From positions 3,866,741 through 3,930,740 of the forward strand of contig JABACO010000015.1 of NCBI GenBank assembly GCA_013339895.1: a stretch of 64,000 nucleotides of DNA, read 5' to 3'. This DNA is from Ephydatia muelleri. Lineage: Eukaryota; Porifera; Demospongiae; Spongillida; Spongillidae. The position numbers and the translations under genes are program-made. Positions 46,910-59,060 of the stretch are shown in pieces; within the stretch, counting starts at the first letter, position 1; the number at the start of each line of letters is the position of its first letter. The notes under the pieces were generated by a model. That model was not told the origin of the DNA and did no database searches. It saw nothing but the letters and a program-made list of their open reading frames with translations.

Positions 46910-48300
46910 CACCCGATGAAAAAGATCTGCCTCTTATCAAGACATCATGAAGTGTGCAACCCCATGCATTGCTACAGGCAGTTCAGTTACGAATACTTGC
47001 TTCAATTGCTGAGCATCAATTGGAATCTTGGCAATCACAGCCCATACAAATCTAAGTAGTGGTGGCTGATTATAAGATTTGAAAAGGATTCGCTTGTTAT
47101 CAGGAAGGCATATTGCATAAAGCAGATCTAATTCCCTGAGCAAAAAGTAGAATTTTGGCATTTGGCATTCACAACTGATACAAATTAATGTAGCTATCAA
47201 TGATGTCTATATTATAAAATTCAAATCAGTCCAGATGAAAGAGATTCGCCTCTTATCAGGAGATCGTGAGGTGTACATTGCTATAGGCAGTTCAATTAAT
47301 AATACTTGCTTAATTTTCTGAACATCAATTAGAATCTTGGCATTCCCAACCCATACAAATTCAAGTAGCTACCAATGGTGCTGTATTATTAAGAGGATTT
47401 GCTTCATATCATGGAGTAAAAAATAAATAAATAAATAAATAAAAATACATTGTTATAGCAGTTCAGTTATTAATTCTTTCTTAACCTAACCCATGCAGTT
47501 TCATTAGGGGTATTGGCAACTGTGAATTCACTGCACCTCAAGTAGAATCTTGGCATTATGACCTGTACGTATTCAAGTAACTATCAATATTATATATTCT
47601 TTTGGATTTGTCTTTATCATGAATTGTGAACCTACCTTTCGGCAGTTCAATTTTGAAACTTGCTTCATTTTTAAGCAAGTATAATCTTGGCATTCACAAT
47701 CCATACATAGCTTTATTGGACATGTAACATTGGATTCTGGATTAAAATGATTTGCGAAACCCATGCGTGAGGCATGAGGTGTGAACTCCCATACGTTGCT
47801 ATCAGCAGTTCAAATTTAAATACTAGCTTAATTCACTGAGCGTCCGTGTAGAATCTTGGCATTCAAATTCCAGTAGCAGCAAATGGCAGCTGTATTGCAA
47901 GATTCCACTCTGTATGATGAAGATTCGCCTCTTATATCAGGCACATTGCTATTGGCAGTTCAAATATTGCAGAGAGTCTATGGAATTTTGACATCCATAA
48001 GCCATGGTGGCGTATTATAATATTCTATTCTGGATTTGCTCTTATCAGGAAGCCATGAAGTGTGTAATGCACATTCATTGTTATAGGCAGTTCAAAATTC
48101 AATTTTTTTAAAAGTAGCTACCAATTGTGACTGCATAATAAGATTCACTTCTAGATGAAAAAGATTTGCCTCTTGTCAAGAAATCATGAGTTGTAAAAAG
48201 ACTAAGAACCCATTTATTGCTATATGCATTTCAATTGTGAATAATTGTTTAATTTAATGTAAACTTGGGATGAAAATATTTGCCTCTTATGTGATGTTAA
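46910..48300 (+). repeat. decayed long-period tandem repeat
   Basis: At least seven diverged copies, roughly 130-190 bp apart, of a unit containing GATTCGCCTCTTATCAGG, then GCAGTTCAATT, CTTGCTTAATT and AATCTTGGCATTC followed by CCATACAAAT. No coding content. Confidence 0.75.
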
Positions 48301-48348
48301 AAACAGTCTAATTCCCACACATAGCTGTACGTTATAATGCGAGTATTT

Positions 48349-48586
48349 GGGATCGTTTCCGCAAAAAGGGACCTAACGCATATTGTTTCAAGATTTCAAA
48401 TTGTTTGATATTCTAAAAGTCTGAAATGTCCTCTACACATAGCTTCTTACGCACTGAGAATCAGAGTATCTGTCATGAAGTTGTAAGGCGCTGAATTTTT
48501 AATTAGCCATCAGCGTTCCATTTCTATTACGCGTACTGGAAATTTCATAATGTATGCGTTAGGTTCCTTTTTGCAGAAACGATCCC
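48349..48586 (+). mobile_element. MITE family 1, copy B (238 bp, ATTT TSD)
   Basis: Best-preserved copy: starts GGGATCGTTTCCGCAAAAAG, ends CTTTTTGCAGAAACGATCCC, about 30-bp inverted termini, flanked by ATTT at 48345-48348 and 48587-48590. Confidence 0.88.
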
Positions 48587-48589
48587 ATT

Positions 48590-49860
48590 TGTTTAATTGA
48601 GTTGCTATAACTATTTCTTCTGAGATTAGGTTCAATTAAAACAATTCGTCGTGATCGGTAGGTAGACTAGCTAAGAGTAGGTTCGAGATTTAAATGTGAT
48701 ACCTACCAGTGCCTACCACTTCGGGGGGAGATTAGATAGCAACGGTTCGGGCAGTGCATAAAAATAAAACCGGCCAGGGCAAACCTGTAAAAGTATGTGT
48801 TACTTTTTCCCCTCTATTCCCCCTCTTGCTGCCCGTTTGGCGATGTAAAGTACAATTTGCTAATCGGTGCCAGTTTTCAGAACGAGTATGTTGTCTTTAG
48901 TATGTACCGGTATAAGTTGTGTACCGTATATAATACTGTACGTGTATGTATTTGTCGTTCCATAATTGGGAATGGTCATGTGCCTAGTGCCGTGAAATTT
49001 TTATTTGTTGTATTATTTGTCGATGGGGTAAAATAATTGGAATATAGATTAACTTTTCAGGCTATTGACCTGCAGTAATATTTGCAGTGCTAGGCTCTAT
49101 AAGTTTTCACTTGCACACCTATGCACAGATGCATAATCAAAGTAACGGTGTGGTAGGATGACTTCTGCATAGGCTCCATGTACTTGCACATAATGTAGTT
49201 GCTGCAAATTCTGAAATGGCACTAGCAAGCATAGGTCAGCCATCTGCCCAACTAGAACAAAAGAGGATTACAGATCGTATATGCTGTATTGGGGTTCAAG
49301 CACATGCGATCAAGGTGTATTTTAACATATCAATAGAAGAACTTGATCGTTATTGGCAGAATTGATCATGCGCCTACATTAAACTTGTCCATCAACTGAG
49401 TAAAATGCACTCATGTGCATGGAGCTGAACATGGTGCGCATTTACTGGAAACGTAGACAGTGTTTATTAACAATCTAATTAACAGTATTCTATGTTACCA
49501 AATTGTGAGATACCGTCACGCTGCATTGAGATGGTCCGTCCCCGCATATGGTCCGACTGGAAGATTCGCGTTGCTTTTAAATGCAGTGTCATCCTGGGAA
49601 GGTTCACACTACGTTGACCCACTCGCCGCCATGTTTTTTAGTGTCCTAACTCTATTGTTGCGTCATTATTATATGTTGAGCATGCTATGCAACATGCGGG
49701 ATACACAATTATATTCATGGACTGGCACCATATAATGGAAACATGCGCACACACAGCAGCACGATTGTTCTATAATCCAGTTTCCAACCGCTGTAAGCAT
49801 GTACGTCAACAATCGAATGTGCAGACGTGTTGTAACGCTCAAGGCATCGATATTGCAAAC
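48590..49860. other. no gene recognised upstream of borosin-like gene 2
   Basis: Short ORFs only. Holds the presumed promoter side of gene 2. Confidence 0.6.
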
Positions 49861-49867
49861 AGCGAAG

Positions 49868-49876
49868 TATTTAAAT
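49868..49876 (+). promoter_or_regulatory. TATA-like box of borosin-like gene 2
   Basis: TATTTAAAT, 77 bp upstream of the ATG at 49945; compare 84 bp in gene 1. Confidence 0.5.
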
Positions 49877-49944
49877 GCGCAGCCTAACTTCCAAATCATT
49901 CATCCGAAAACTAACCAACGCGCTATTACCTTGCCCTCCATAAA

Positions 49945-52213
49945 ATGGCCGTCTCGCAGACATTCTCGCAATGGGACGTAGAGGACCAGAAGCGATGGAA
50001 CCGCCTCTGCAGCATCATTGGGACTGAAGCTACCAAGCAAGGTACGACTTAGCGGCTATTGGAATGCATTACACCTACGCAATGTTAATCGCCGTCAGTT
50101 TCTGTACTACAATGGCTTAATCATTTACACATGCATTTGCTTGAATACATACATGCAGACTTTTTCACCGGCAAGACGGTCAATAAGGGGACTGGACGTC
50201 TCGTGATCGTTGGCTCGGGTATCAGGTCTGCCGGACAGTTCACTACGGAGGCCATCTCGCACATCAAGAACGCCGATAGGGTCCTCTATTTCGTCTCTGA
50301 TCCAGTGACAGAGACGTACATCCGAGACCTCTTCCCCGGAGCCATGGATCTCGGGGTGTTCTTTGACGGGAGCAAGGACCGCTACGACAGCTGTGTCCAG
50401 ATGGCGGAGGCGTGTCTGTTCTTTGCAAGACAAGGGCTCTACACCGTGGCCATCTTTCCTGGACATCCTGGAATTTCCTCTCTACCTTCCCTCCGAGCAA
50501 TGCAGATTGCAAAGAAACAAGGTAGACCTTGTATTCCACGCGCACGCATGCGCGTACAGAATTAAGCAGTTTTTTTAAGGGTGCATGGTGCATGTGTAAC
50601 GAATGTCCCTGCAACTGTATGCGTGCATGCATGCATATAACGTTCGCTTTCCATTTTCAGGCATCTGCACCGAGATGCTGCCAGGAATTTCTTTGGAGGA
50701 CTCGCTATTCTCTGATCTAGGCATTGATCCGAGCTACAATGGCTTCCAAAACATCGGAGCCACGGACTTCCTGCTATACGATCGTCGTCTTCTGACTGAC
50801 GCCCACGTCGTTATTAAACATGTCGGTTGCATCGGAGAGCAGTGCGTTACTCCCAAAGGTGTGGGCGCCTCCAACCTGTCCATCTTGGTCAAACAGCTGC
50901 AGAAGGTGTACGGTCCTGACTACGGGGTGGTCCACTACTACCCTTCCCAGTACCCAACCTGCAAGCCTTTCATGGATCGCAGGCCCCTCAGCGACTTCCT
51001 CAAGCCGGAGATGTACAAGACCTTCACGCCCTTCTCCCACTTCTATATTCCTCCCATGAGCACCTCTTGCATCAACAAAGAGGTGGCCGTTCAGCTAGGA
51101 ATGGTTTCCGACCTGAACATGGCTCAGAAGCTGGGAGTACCCACCTCCTGTCTCGATGTGTATGGTCCTCGCGAAAAGCAGGCTATCACTGACATGACTT
51201 CGTGGCGGGTTCCGAGCGGCTACTGGCGTACCCCGATGTCCGGTGCGTCCCGCTATCTGACCCACATCGGAATGGACGTGGGCGTGTTGCAGAGGCACAT
51301 GCTGAGCCCTCTCTCGGTCATGACGATGCACGGCCTCTCTCCGTTTGAAACCACCCAGATCGTCACCGGCGACCCTCTGAAGTTGTTCCTCACCGCAAAG
51401 CCCGATCCCACTTACGCCGCCCACGCCCTTGTTACCCGTCTTTGTGTCGATCCCGTCTTTGCCAGAAGCTGCGTAGCCACAGGGCGACGATGTCAGTACG
51501 AAGCAGACGGTGAGGAAAGGTTGGGTCGCTGGCTGTGCCAGCAAGGATACGAGACGACCGTCGATGCTGTTCAGCGAGTGTTCGGCGAGATCCAGATGGC
51601 CCATCCTTCCATGTGGATCGGCAGCTACACCACCAACAAATCAGATCTGGGCAGCATTCAGATCCAGGAGAGCAAGATTATGATCAACAACGCGATCGTG
51701 GTACAACCGGTGTTCAAGGACGGCACGATGACGTGGTCGTCCACTGGCGGAAACGTGTACAACGCTTGCATCAAGTTCCTACACGATGTGAAATGCACCA
51801 TCGAAGGAAAGATCTGGGGATGTAACGAGCAGGAGCCAACCGTCTGCAACGTGACAGGAGAGAGGCAGTTCACAATGGGCGGCCCGTCAAGTATGCTGGA
51901 GCGTACCATCAACTTCGGCTTCGCCACGAAACTGCTGTGGACCGCGCTAATGAAGAACTGGGCGTGTCTGAGGAGCATGGGCGACAACTACACGGGAATG
52001 AGCTTTGCCGATATCGAAAAGGCAAACATGGCCCTGGTTATTGCCGAAGAGGAGCTACTGAAGACGAAAACCGACTACCAAACCATTACCCAACTGGCGA
52101 GCTCCCAATTCGATGCGATGGAGGGAACCCCTAAAATGTGGCTACCCGCGGATATGCGTTGCCCGTTCACCGGCAGCGTTTTCATCCCACAAGTGCCTAC
52201 TGTATGCATTTGA
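49945..52213 (+). CDS. borosin-type peptide alpha-N-methyltransferase-like protein, copy 2
   Basis: Exons 49945-50041, 50159-50521, 50661-52213 with the same phase-1 intron positions as copy 1; 670 residues. The SAM domain (46 to about 322) keeps VGSGI, SDPVTE, DGSKDR (Arg107) and FPGHPG (132-137), then LPGISLEDSLFSDLGIDP. Exon 2 differs from copy 1 at 8 of 109 residues from the GRLV start, and the first third of exon 3 is also close even at silent sites. From about residue 300 on, the proteins diverge strongly but keep landmarks: YGPREKQAI, CVDPVFARS, MWIGSY, FKDGTMTWSSTGG, GKIWG. The C-terminus TGSVFIPQVPTVCI is hydrophobic and Pro/Val-rich, unlike copy 1 in sequence but like it in character. 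Probably a peptide N-methyltransferase acting on its own tail or a partner; unproven. Confidence 0.85.
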
Positions 52214-52965
52214 AAAGACTCTACGTATGTAATATTGGACATCGCTATTAGGCTGCGATTAAATTAATTAATGGTAGTTAATTTTGCTTTGGTTCTTGCA
52301 ATTTGACTATTACATGTACCTTGATGCGCAAGCTAACCCAATGGACCGCGTTCGTTGCTATATGCATGTTGTGCATGCATGTACATTTGTGTTGGGTAAT
52401 TGGGCATGCAGGTTAACATGTATATTGAATTGTGTTCAAGTGCACTGACTTAGCACACACTTACTTTTAATACATTACTACATTGGATACACAAGTAAAT
52501 ATACATGTCACACTCTACATGTCAGATGCAAAGCATCTCGTCACAATGGCAGTGGCGTTTGCTCTGACAAGGTTCAGGCTCAGCCTGCCGTAAAGGTCGG
52601 TGAGAACCACTGCCTTAGCCTTGTTGGAGCTGGTTGCTAGGCGAGAGGCTAGACATGATAGTGACTCCAAAGCTTTAGTCCCCTAACCATGGGGACACAG
52701 CCAAAATATTTTTAGTACAAAGTTCACGAATGGTGAAAGTGTTTCCTCGTCAATTACTTGAGACTAAATGAAAGTCATTGATTTGCCCTGTACTTGTATA
52801 TGTATAATGCGAAATAGTGTGCGCAATCAAATTGCAGTATTTTGTGACGTTGAAGAGTAGTTGAAATTTTTGAACTATCCACAACTCGTGATTACAGATG
52901 GTGCGTGACTTGTTTTCCAATTAGCGTCCTAACTATAGCAATCAAGGCGTTAGAACGATGTTTTC
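52214..52965. other. no gene recognised downstream of borosin-like gene 2
   Basis: AT-rich, short ORFs only. No clear AATAAA within the first 200 bases past the stop. Confidence 0.6.
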
Positions 52966-52968
52966 CCC

Positions 52969-53958
52969 AGTGTTGCCTTGGCCGTCCGGTAGCCGTCAAA
53001 ATTTTTTATGCTGACCGTCAGTGATCGTGAACCGCCAACATGCCTGGCCGTCTGAGCCGGGAAGTACGGTGGCCGTCATGAGAGCCGGTCTTTGACGGTC
53101 ACGATTAATTAATTCTCAATTAAACTGCAATTATAACAGACATAATTATTAAGATTATACTGTTACATAAACCACATGCTACATCCCATAAAGTGTTTTG
53201 AATAGACCCCTTGTTAAGAAGAACTACACCTGTGGGATAGAGGAAGCTATATCTGTTTTCGCGTGTGTGATTGGAGTTTTGAAATACAGAGATTTGACCG
53301 TCGCGTACAGTATAGCGCGCTGTATTACATGTATGGCCGACACGACGATCGTAAAGAACCCGATTCTAATTAGGAGGAAGAAAACTGATCCATCTGCCAA
53401 CTCCCCCAGTTTTCCCACATTTCCCACATTCCCACAATTTCCCCACAGTCTCTAAAATGGCACTAAAGTATCTGGCTATTCCAGCATCAGGTACACCATC
53501 AGAGCGAACTAAACTAATACTTGAACGCAAAAGATGGAGAATGGATTCTGCCCGGCTAGAAAAAGTTTTGCTGTTATTACGTTGTGTTTAAACTTTAAAT
53601 AAACCCTTCCTAGGTGTTTATACCTAATTAAGCTGTTCTTATTATTCAAACAAAATTCATTATTATTTACACGCAATTTTACTGATGACGCGTACATGTC
53701 ATGTAAGCTTGTACAGGTAATTAATTCCCAGCCCTTGACGGTTGACCACCGACCGTGACCGCCAAACTCGAGATTTGACGGGTTTGGCGGTCAGAAATGG
53801 CCGTGACCGTGTCGGATAGGCTGCTAACGGTTGGCCGTGGCCGTGACCGGGAAGGATTGATGCCGGCCATTGCTGGCCGTGACCGTGACCGTCAGGGGTC
53901 TAATCCGGTCAGCCGGCCGTCCGGGACTTGTTCCAATTAGTCAGCCGCGGCAACACTA
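52969..53958. mobile_element. hAT-like non-autonomous element with GC-rich ends
   Basis: Left end AGTGTTGCC (52970) and right end GGCAACACT (about 53949-53957) are inverted, of the CAGTGTTGCC kind found at hAT termini. Both subterminal regions carry many copies of GGCCGTGACCGT- and GACCGTCA-like motifs, possible transposase binding sites. No clear 8-bp duplication, so boundaries are tentative. Confidence 0.5.
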
Positions 53959-54674
53959 CCCATGGGTGCTTTACTGTTTTGCCATGCTCCTTTGATGATC
54001 ATCAGCTTGGTGGTCGAGACGGCTCTGTAGCCACCATCATATCTCTCGCTTGAAGGCTTGATCAGATTTTTTCAGGAACAACAAGAGTGTACACCGCGGG
54101 CCCAAGCCAGGTGCTCACCATAACCACTATGGCTTCTGGTACGTTATTAAAACCTCACCGAACAGCGACTTTGTTTCCCAGACCCACTGTATTATGCGAC
54201 GTCTGGGTATGAGACTGCCCCCTCCCCTAAAGGAAAAAACTACATTACTGCCACACAACGGCATTACCGTATTATGTAGTGATATCATTATCGTTGAATG
54301 GTTCTGCAGGCTTTCGCATTGTCCACACAACCCACGGTTTCTCAAACCCCTCCACACACATTTAACCTCCTCCCCCACTCCTGCTCCGAAGACCCACTCT
54401 CTCACTACATTTCGCTCCCCTCAGTGCATTCACAGTGTAGAGTATTTATTTTTGCATTCCTAGCAACCGGCGTCTAATCGTATGTGTTTGGTCCTGCGAC
54501 ACCTGCACACTATGTCATTGTTATTACAGTTTCGTGGTTTGTACCTCGAACTCCTCCGACGTTTGTTGATTCTGATTATCTAAAATAAGACTCCGGAACT
54601 ATCCTGAGTATAGCAGATAGACATTTCATAATTTGTATAGCATTTCCCCACCTAATAGCGACACCAAACTTTAA

Positions 54675-55732
54675 ATGAGCGTTCCGCTCCCTCGAACCAG
54701 TTCTTGTGGTGACACAAAAACTGTTGAAATCATACGACTCCCGAAGATTTCCGTCCACCATCAAGCGGGAGAGGGACTCGTTTCACTGCAGTCTCCGTGC
54801 GCGTCACACGTCGATGGCGCCGAAGTGAGCGCGGACGAGGAAGGCTACTTGACCATGCGGAACATGCAGACCTTGCTGACGAATTCGGACGGGCACGCAT
54901 GTGCGGCGCCGCAGGATTACGAGCAGCGGGTTGTGCGCCAGCAGCTTCCACTTTCCGACGCCCACGAAGGTTTCGCAGATGGCTCTCCCTTTGGTGCCTA
55001 CGCAGAGATAACCAGCCGACAGCAACCAACGTTCGACGAAGAAAACGAATATGTGCCAATGACAGAGAAGAACGGACAGTATGCGATTAGTAATGGGTCG
55101 AACTCAGAAGACTATGAGACAGTTCGGTTTGTGCACGAAAAGCCTCGATCATTCAAATGTGAGTTTTCGCGCTACACACTTGCATTCTGCGGCAGTTATA
55201 CTGCATGCAATTCAAGCATTTCAAAGATCGCAGTTGCACGTAGACACTATATGGCCATAGCCATGCTGCGTGTAATCCTGTGTATTTACAGCTTTGCATG
55301 CATGGGTGTTGACAGCCATGTAGTTATGGCGGTTAAGCATCTGCTCGCTGAATACAAATGGACAAACTTTGATTTAACCCCAATAAAGCTAGCGATTTCT
55401 CTCCCTCATCCATCTCACGTAGGCGTCGATTAATACGTGTCTCAATTAGGTGTAAAGAACCATTTGAGCCCTTTTAAATTGTATATGCAACCAATGCAAA
55501 ATGCGCTGTTGTGACTTGAGACTATACGTACGTCTGGGTCTCCAGTAATAATTAGCAAAGTTCGACTATACCATTGAACCCACTTCTGATGGATGCCAAA
55601 GTTTGCTGACTTCCTTTCACAAGAGTTGAAATACTTGAAAACACAGTGTGCATGTGCCCGTGTGTTATGTGTTAGTGTGTGTGTGTGTGTGTGTATGTGT
55701 GTGTGCGTGTGTGGAGGGGTGTACGTTGTGTT

Positions 55733-55781
<49 letters not shown>

Positions 55782-56413
55782 GTGTGCGTGCAGTTCTGCA
55801 AAGGCGTATGTACATGCTGTGGATGTGTCAATTAAGCATGTCATTTCTATATACATGTATGCATCACTCACTCAGCGACGAATGTTTCGAGCTACATGTA
55901 TATAGCCGGAGACCCCAATATAACTGTTATACACCTTTCACCTTATATATGTTTTTTTATAATTGTTTTGGTCATCACGTACAATAACAAACGAAATTTT
56001 TGACAGTTGTGCCACTTACAATTAAAAAAAATAAAAAAATAAAAATAAAAAGTTTCTGACAGTCATGTCCACCCCTCAATAAGTACATGCGTATTATATA
56101 TACTGCAAGGAAGAGCATCAGAATACACAGCCTGATCAGCAGTGACTGAGCAATGCATCTCTGTTTCATCTCTCCCTTCATTACAGGCTCAGAAACGCGC
56201 ATCCAGCAAACCCCCTTCAAACACAGGAGGCTCCCTCCCATCCCCCCGCCTCCCTACCGCGAGAGAGCTACCACACAGACCACACGCAGAGAGATAGTGA
56301 CAGCCAGTTTATATGTAACATCACGTGATGAGCTCATTGACAACAGAGCCCCTGTACCCCCGCCGCGAACCAAGCGGAAATGCAAAAACGCGTTAAACAA
56401 CAAACTGAGTTAG
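54675..56413 (+). CDS. small tyrosine-motif adaptor-like protein
   Basis: Exons 54675-55158 and 56187-56413 (phase 1, GT-AG) give 236 residues. An in-frame TAA directly before the ATG fixes the start. No folded domain, signal peptide or membrane segment is visible; the chain is a string of docking motifs. Tyr58 in YLTM and Tyr126 in YVPM are PI3K-p85 SH2-type YxxM sites; Tyr109 (YAEI), Tyr136, Tyr147 (YETV) and Tyr204 fit other SH2 ligands; PPIPPPPYRER (178-188) has a PPxY WW ligand; APVPPPRTKRK (216-226) is an SH3 ligand followed by a basic patch. This suggests a cytoplasmic scaffold phosphorylated by tyrosine kinases, but no homologue is recognised. A separate exon 5' to the stop is not excluded. 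Confidence 0.6.
55676..55790 (+). repeat. (GT)n microsatellite in the adaptor gene intron
   Basis: GT runs at 55676-55712 and 55735-55790 within intron 55159-56186. Confidence 0.95.
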
Positions 56414-56523
56414 TGTGGTTTGTTCCATTTCGTATTGCCAATGGGCTTTTGTGTCGAACGCTGCATGTGTACGTAAGAGGTTCAAGACTAGACGGTGGCA
56501 CTGTTATTGGCAGTCACCGTTTG

Positions 56524-56537
56524 AATAAATGTTTATT
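56524..56537. terminator. candidate polyadenylation signals on both strands
   Basis: AATAAATGTTTATT reads AATAAA on plus (111 nt after the adaptor stop) and AATAAA on minus (about 430 nt after the stop of the convergent gene ending at 56969). Confidence 0.45.
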
Positions 56538-56569
56538 GCACTTTTTTTTTGTGTCACAACAATATCTTA

Positions 56570-56687
56570 TGATGGTGGAAGGCACTGAATTTCTTTAACT
56601 AGCCATACATTTCAATGCAAGCGCTACATTTCTATTGCGTCTACTGAAAATGTAATAATGTACTAGATCCCTTTTCGCGGAAACGAC
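56570..56687 (+). mobile_element. MITE family 1, copy C (3' half)
   Basis: Matches the second half of copy B (AAGGCACTGAATTT through GATCCCTTTTCGCGGAAACG). The left terminus is missing. It lies between the two convergent genes. Confidence 0.7.
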
Positions 56688-56968
56688 AAGATACGTGTTA
56701 TTAATAAAATTAACTTTCAGAGAAACATGCATGATACATTCAGTGCGTATGTATTTATATATGCACATACATCTTATGTATCAGTACTGCAAGTGTAGTG
56801 GGCGTTCTTCACACTGTTCATTTACATGTAGCTCACACATAACTATGACATAAGCAATGACTACGCGCATCACAGACGCAAACTAATACTGAGCACGAGG
56901 AGAACAAATTTCATATACCACTTCATCGGACAAATACATCACAGAACAGGTTATAATATCATGACTGT

Positions 56969-59006
56969 TCAAACTACGCCTCCCAGTCGGGAGATAATGG
57001 AGTTAATGAATTCAGTCTTGGCAACAACCATATCATGTACAGGTTGAAAGGAGTCGCTGTAACTCTCCAGCACACTCCGACAGACACTCATAAAAGCAGT
57101 CTACACAAAGAAAGCAAATGCAACATTGTATTCATTGTCCAACAGACTCGACAATTCACCTTGTTTGCATCCGTGACAGATTCAGCTGCCTTACGTTGAT
57201 CTACATGTGTGGACAACAGTGCAGTTTACACGCAACGATATGTTTGTTGTCCTCAAATCATATTTTCTACTATACAAGCTGACGAAGCTCACCTTTGTCA
57301 CTTTCAGTGGAGATTTGTTTGTCTGACACACCATCCTGCTTGTCAGGACCAGCCTATATACAAATATCAACCATAATCCCAATACAGAACGTTTACTTTA
57401 ATAAGAAATTATGCAATATACATTAACGTAAACCACTGTGTATGAGAAGTGGAAGAATTTGAGACAAACTTACATACGAAATTCCGTTTACTATAACCAA
57501 AGTTTTTTTTTTTAAACTGTACCAAAAAAAATTACACCTGTCTTATTGAAAACATTGACAAAGCCATTTTCACTGTAACATCTTGACCTTTACTAATGAC
57601 ACATAATAACAGCAATTTTTCAAAAAAGTAGAAGGACATATTTGTTCGGCAATTTCTGATGGCAATTCACTCATACGTGGCAAGATTTGTCTGTGTGCAT
57701 TATTAATTCATTAGGGGGGAAGCTCATTAAAACATCTGAGGGCATCATCTCAGATAGGGCTAACAAAAGATAGACGACATGAAATTGAACACATTTGAAT
57801 TTATGACGGTAATGTATCAATTTCTAAGCCTTACATCTGAGTTCTTCGTGTACAACTCGCTCAGGTTTTTTTGAAAGTTTGCCAAATTCAGGCAGTGGCT
57901 TGCATCACTATTCTTACTGACCTTTCGTGCAATGGGCGCGCGCGGTGGTAAGCTATAGGCATGCACAATAGTGTGATGCATTGATTAAATGCGCAGCTTG
58001 GACTGTAGCCCCTTTTCTTACACGCGTACACAAAATGTTAGTTAGCTTATAGCTCTTGTGTCTCTGTTATGACATTCATTAACACCTGGTGGTTACTGTG
58101 TAAACAAACTAAGTACAGCGAGGAGAATTCAAAATGGCTACTAGTCTTTGAACTGGTATTACAGTCTAGTGGTTCATTTCTCCCTAAAGCTGTCTGGCAA
58201 GTGCCTTAGGGGTATTAGCAGCACCCATATTTGAGAAATGGAGGTTGTTATTTTTTGCTACTTTAAAATCTCATTAAAAATTCATTATACCATTAATCCA
58301 TGCATAGTAATTAAATTAATTTTACTTCTTATGGGTGCAACTCCATAATATCCTTTGTTGTATGCAAAAAGCCCAAACGTATACATGTCAAGGCTCAAGC
58401 CATCCTCTTTTGAAATGACAACCTCACAGAAAAATTAATTATTCAGCAAGTCATATTATTAAAACGAGACATCATAGAGTATACATGTGTATTGCAGTTT
58501 TGCTTATATCTTATGGGAGAATATTATATGAAAGTGGGATGTCAATATGAGAGGGTGAGGTATTCAGAGTGGTACAATTTCATGTGGAATGATCCTAAAA
58601 CATCTGAGGGCATCATCTCAGATAGGGCTAACAAAAGATAGACGACATGAAATTGAACACATTTGAATTTATGACGGTAATGTATCAATTTCTAAGCCTT
58701 ACATCTGAGTTCTTCATGTACAACTCGCTCAGGTTTTTTGAAAGTTTGCCAAATTCAGGCAGTGGCTTAAATTGCCGGCTTGCTTCCACCACAACCTGCT
58801 GCAATTCCTTCAAGAACTCCACCAGCTCATTCTCCAATACACTCTGCGAGGCATGCAACCAAACATGGACACTTTTAACATCATACGTATATTAGGAAAT
58901 CATTTAATAGATATACAAGTAGCTACACTGAACAAATCATACATTGCATACCACCTTTCAAAAGACCATCACCCTGTTAGTGACCTGATGGTACTGAAAA
59001 AGCAGC

Positions 59007-59060
<54 letters not shown>

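Noticed and set aside
30942..52213. bacterial contamination as the source of the methyltransferase genes
   Set aside because: Each gene has two GT-AG introns at conserved phase-1 positions and lies within continuous animal and transposon sequence.
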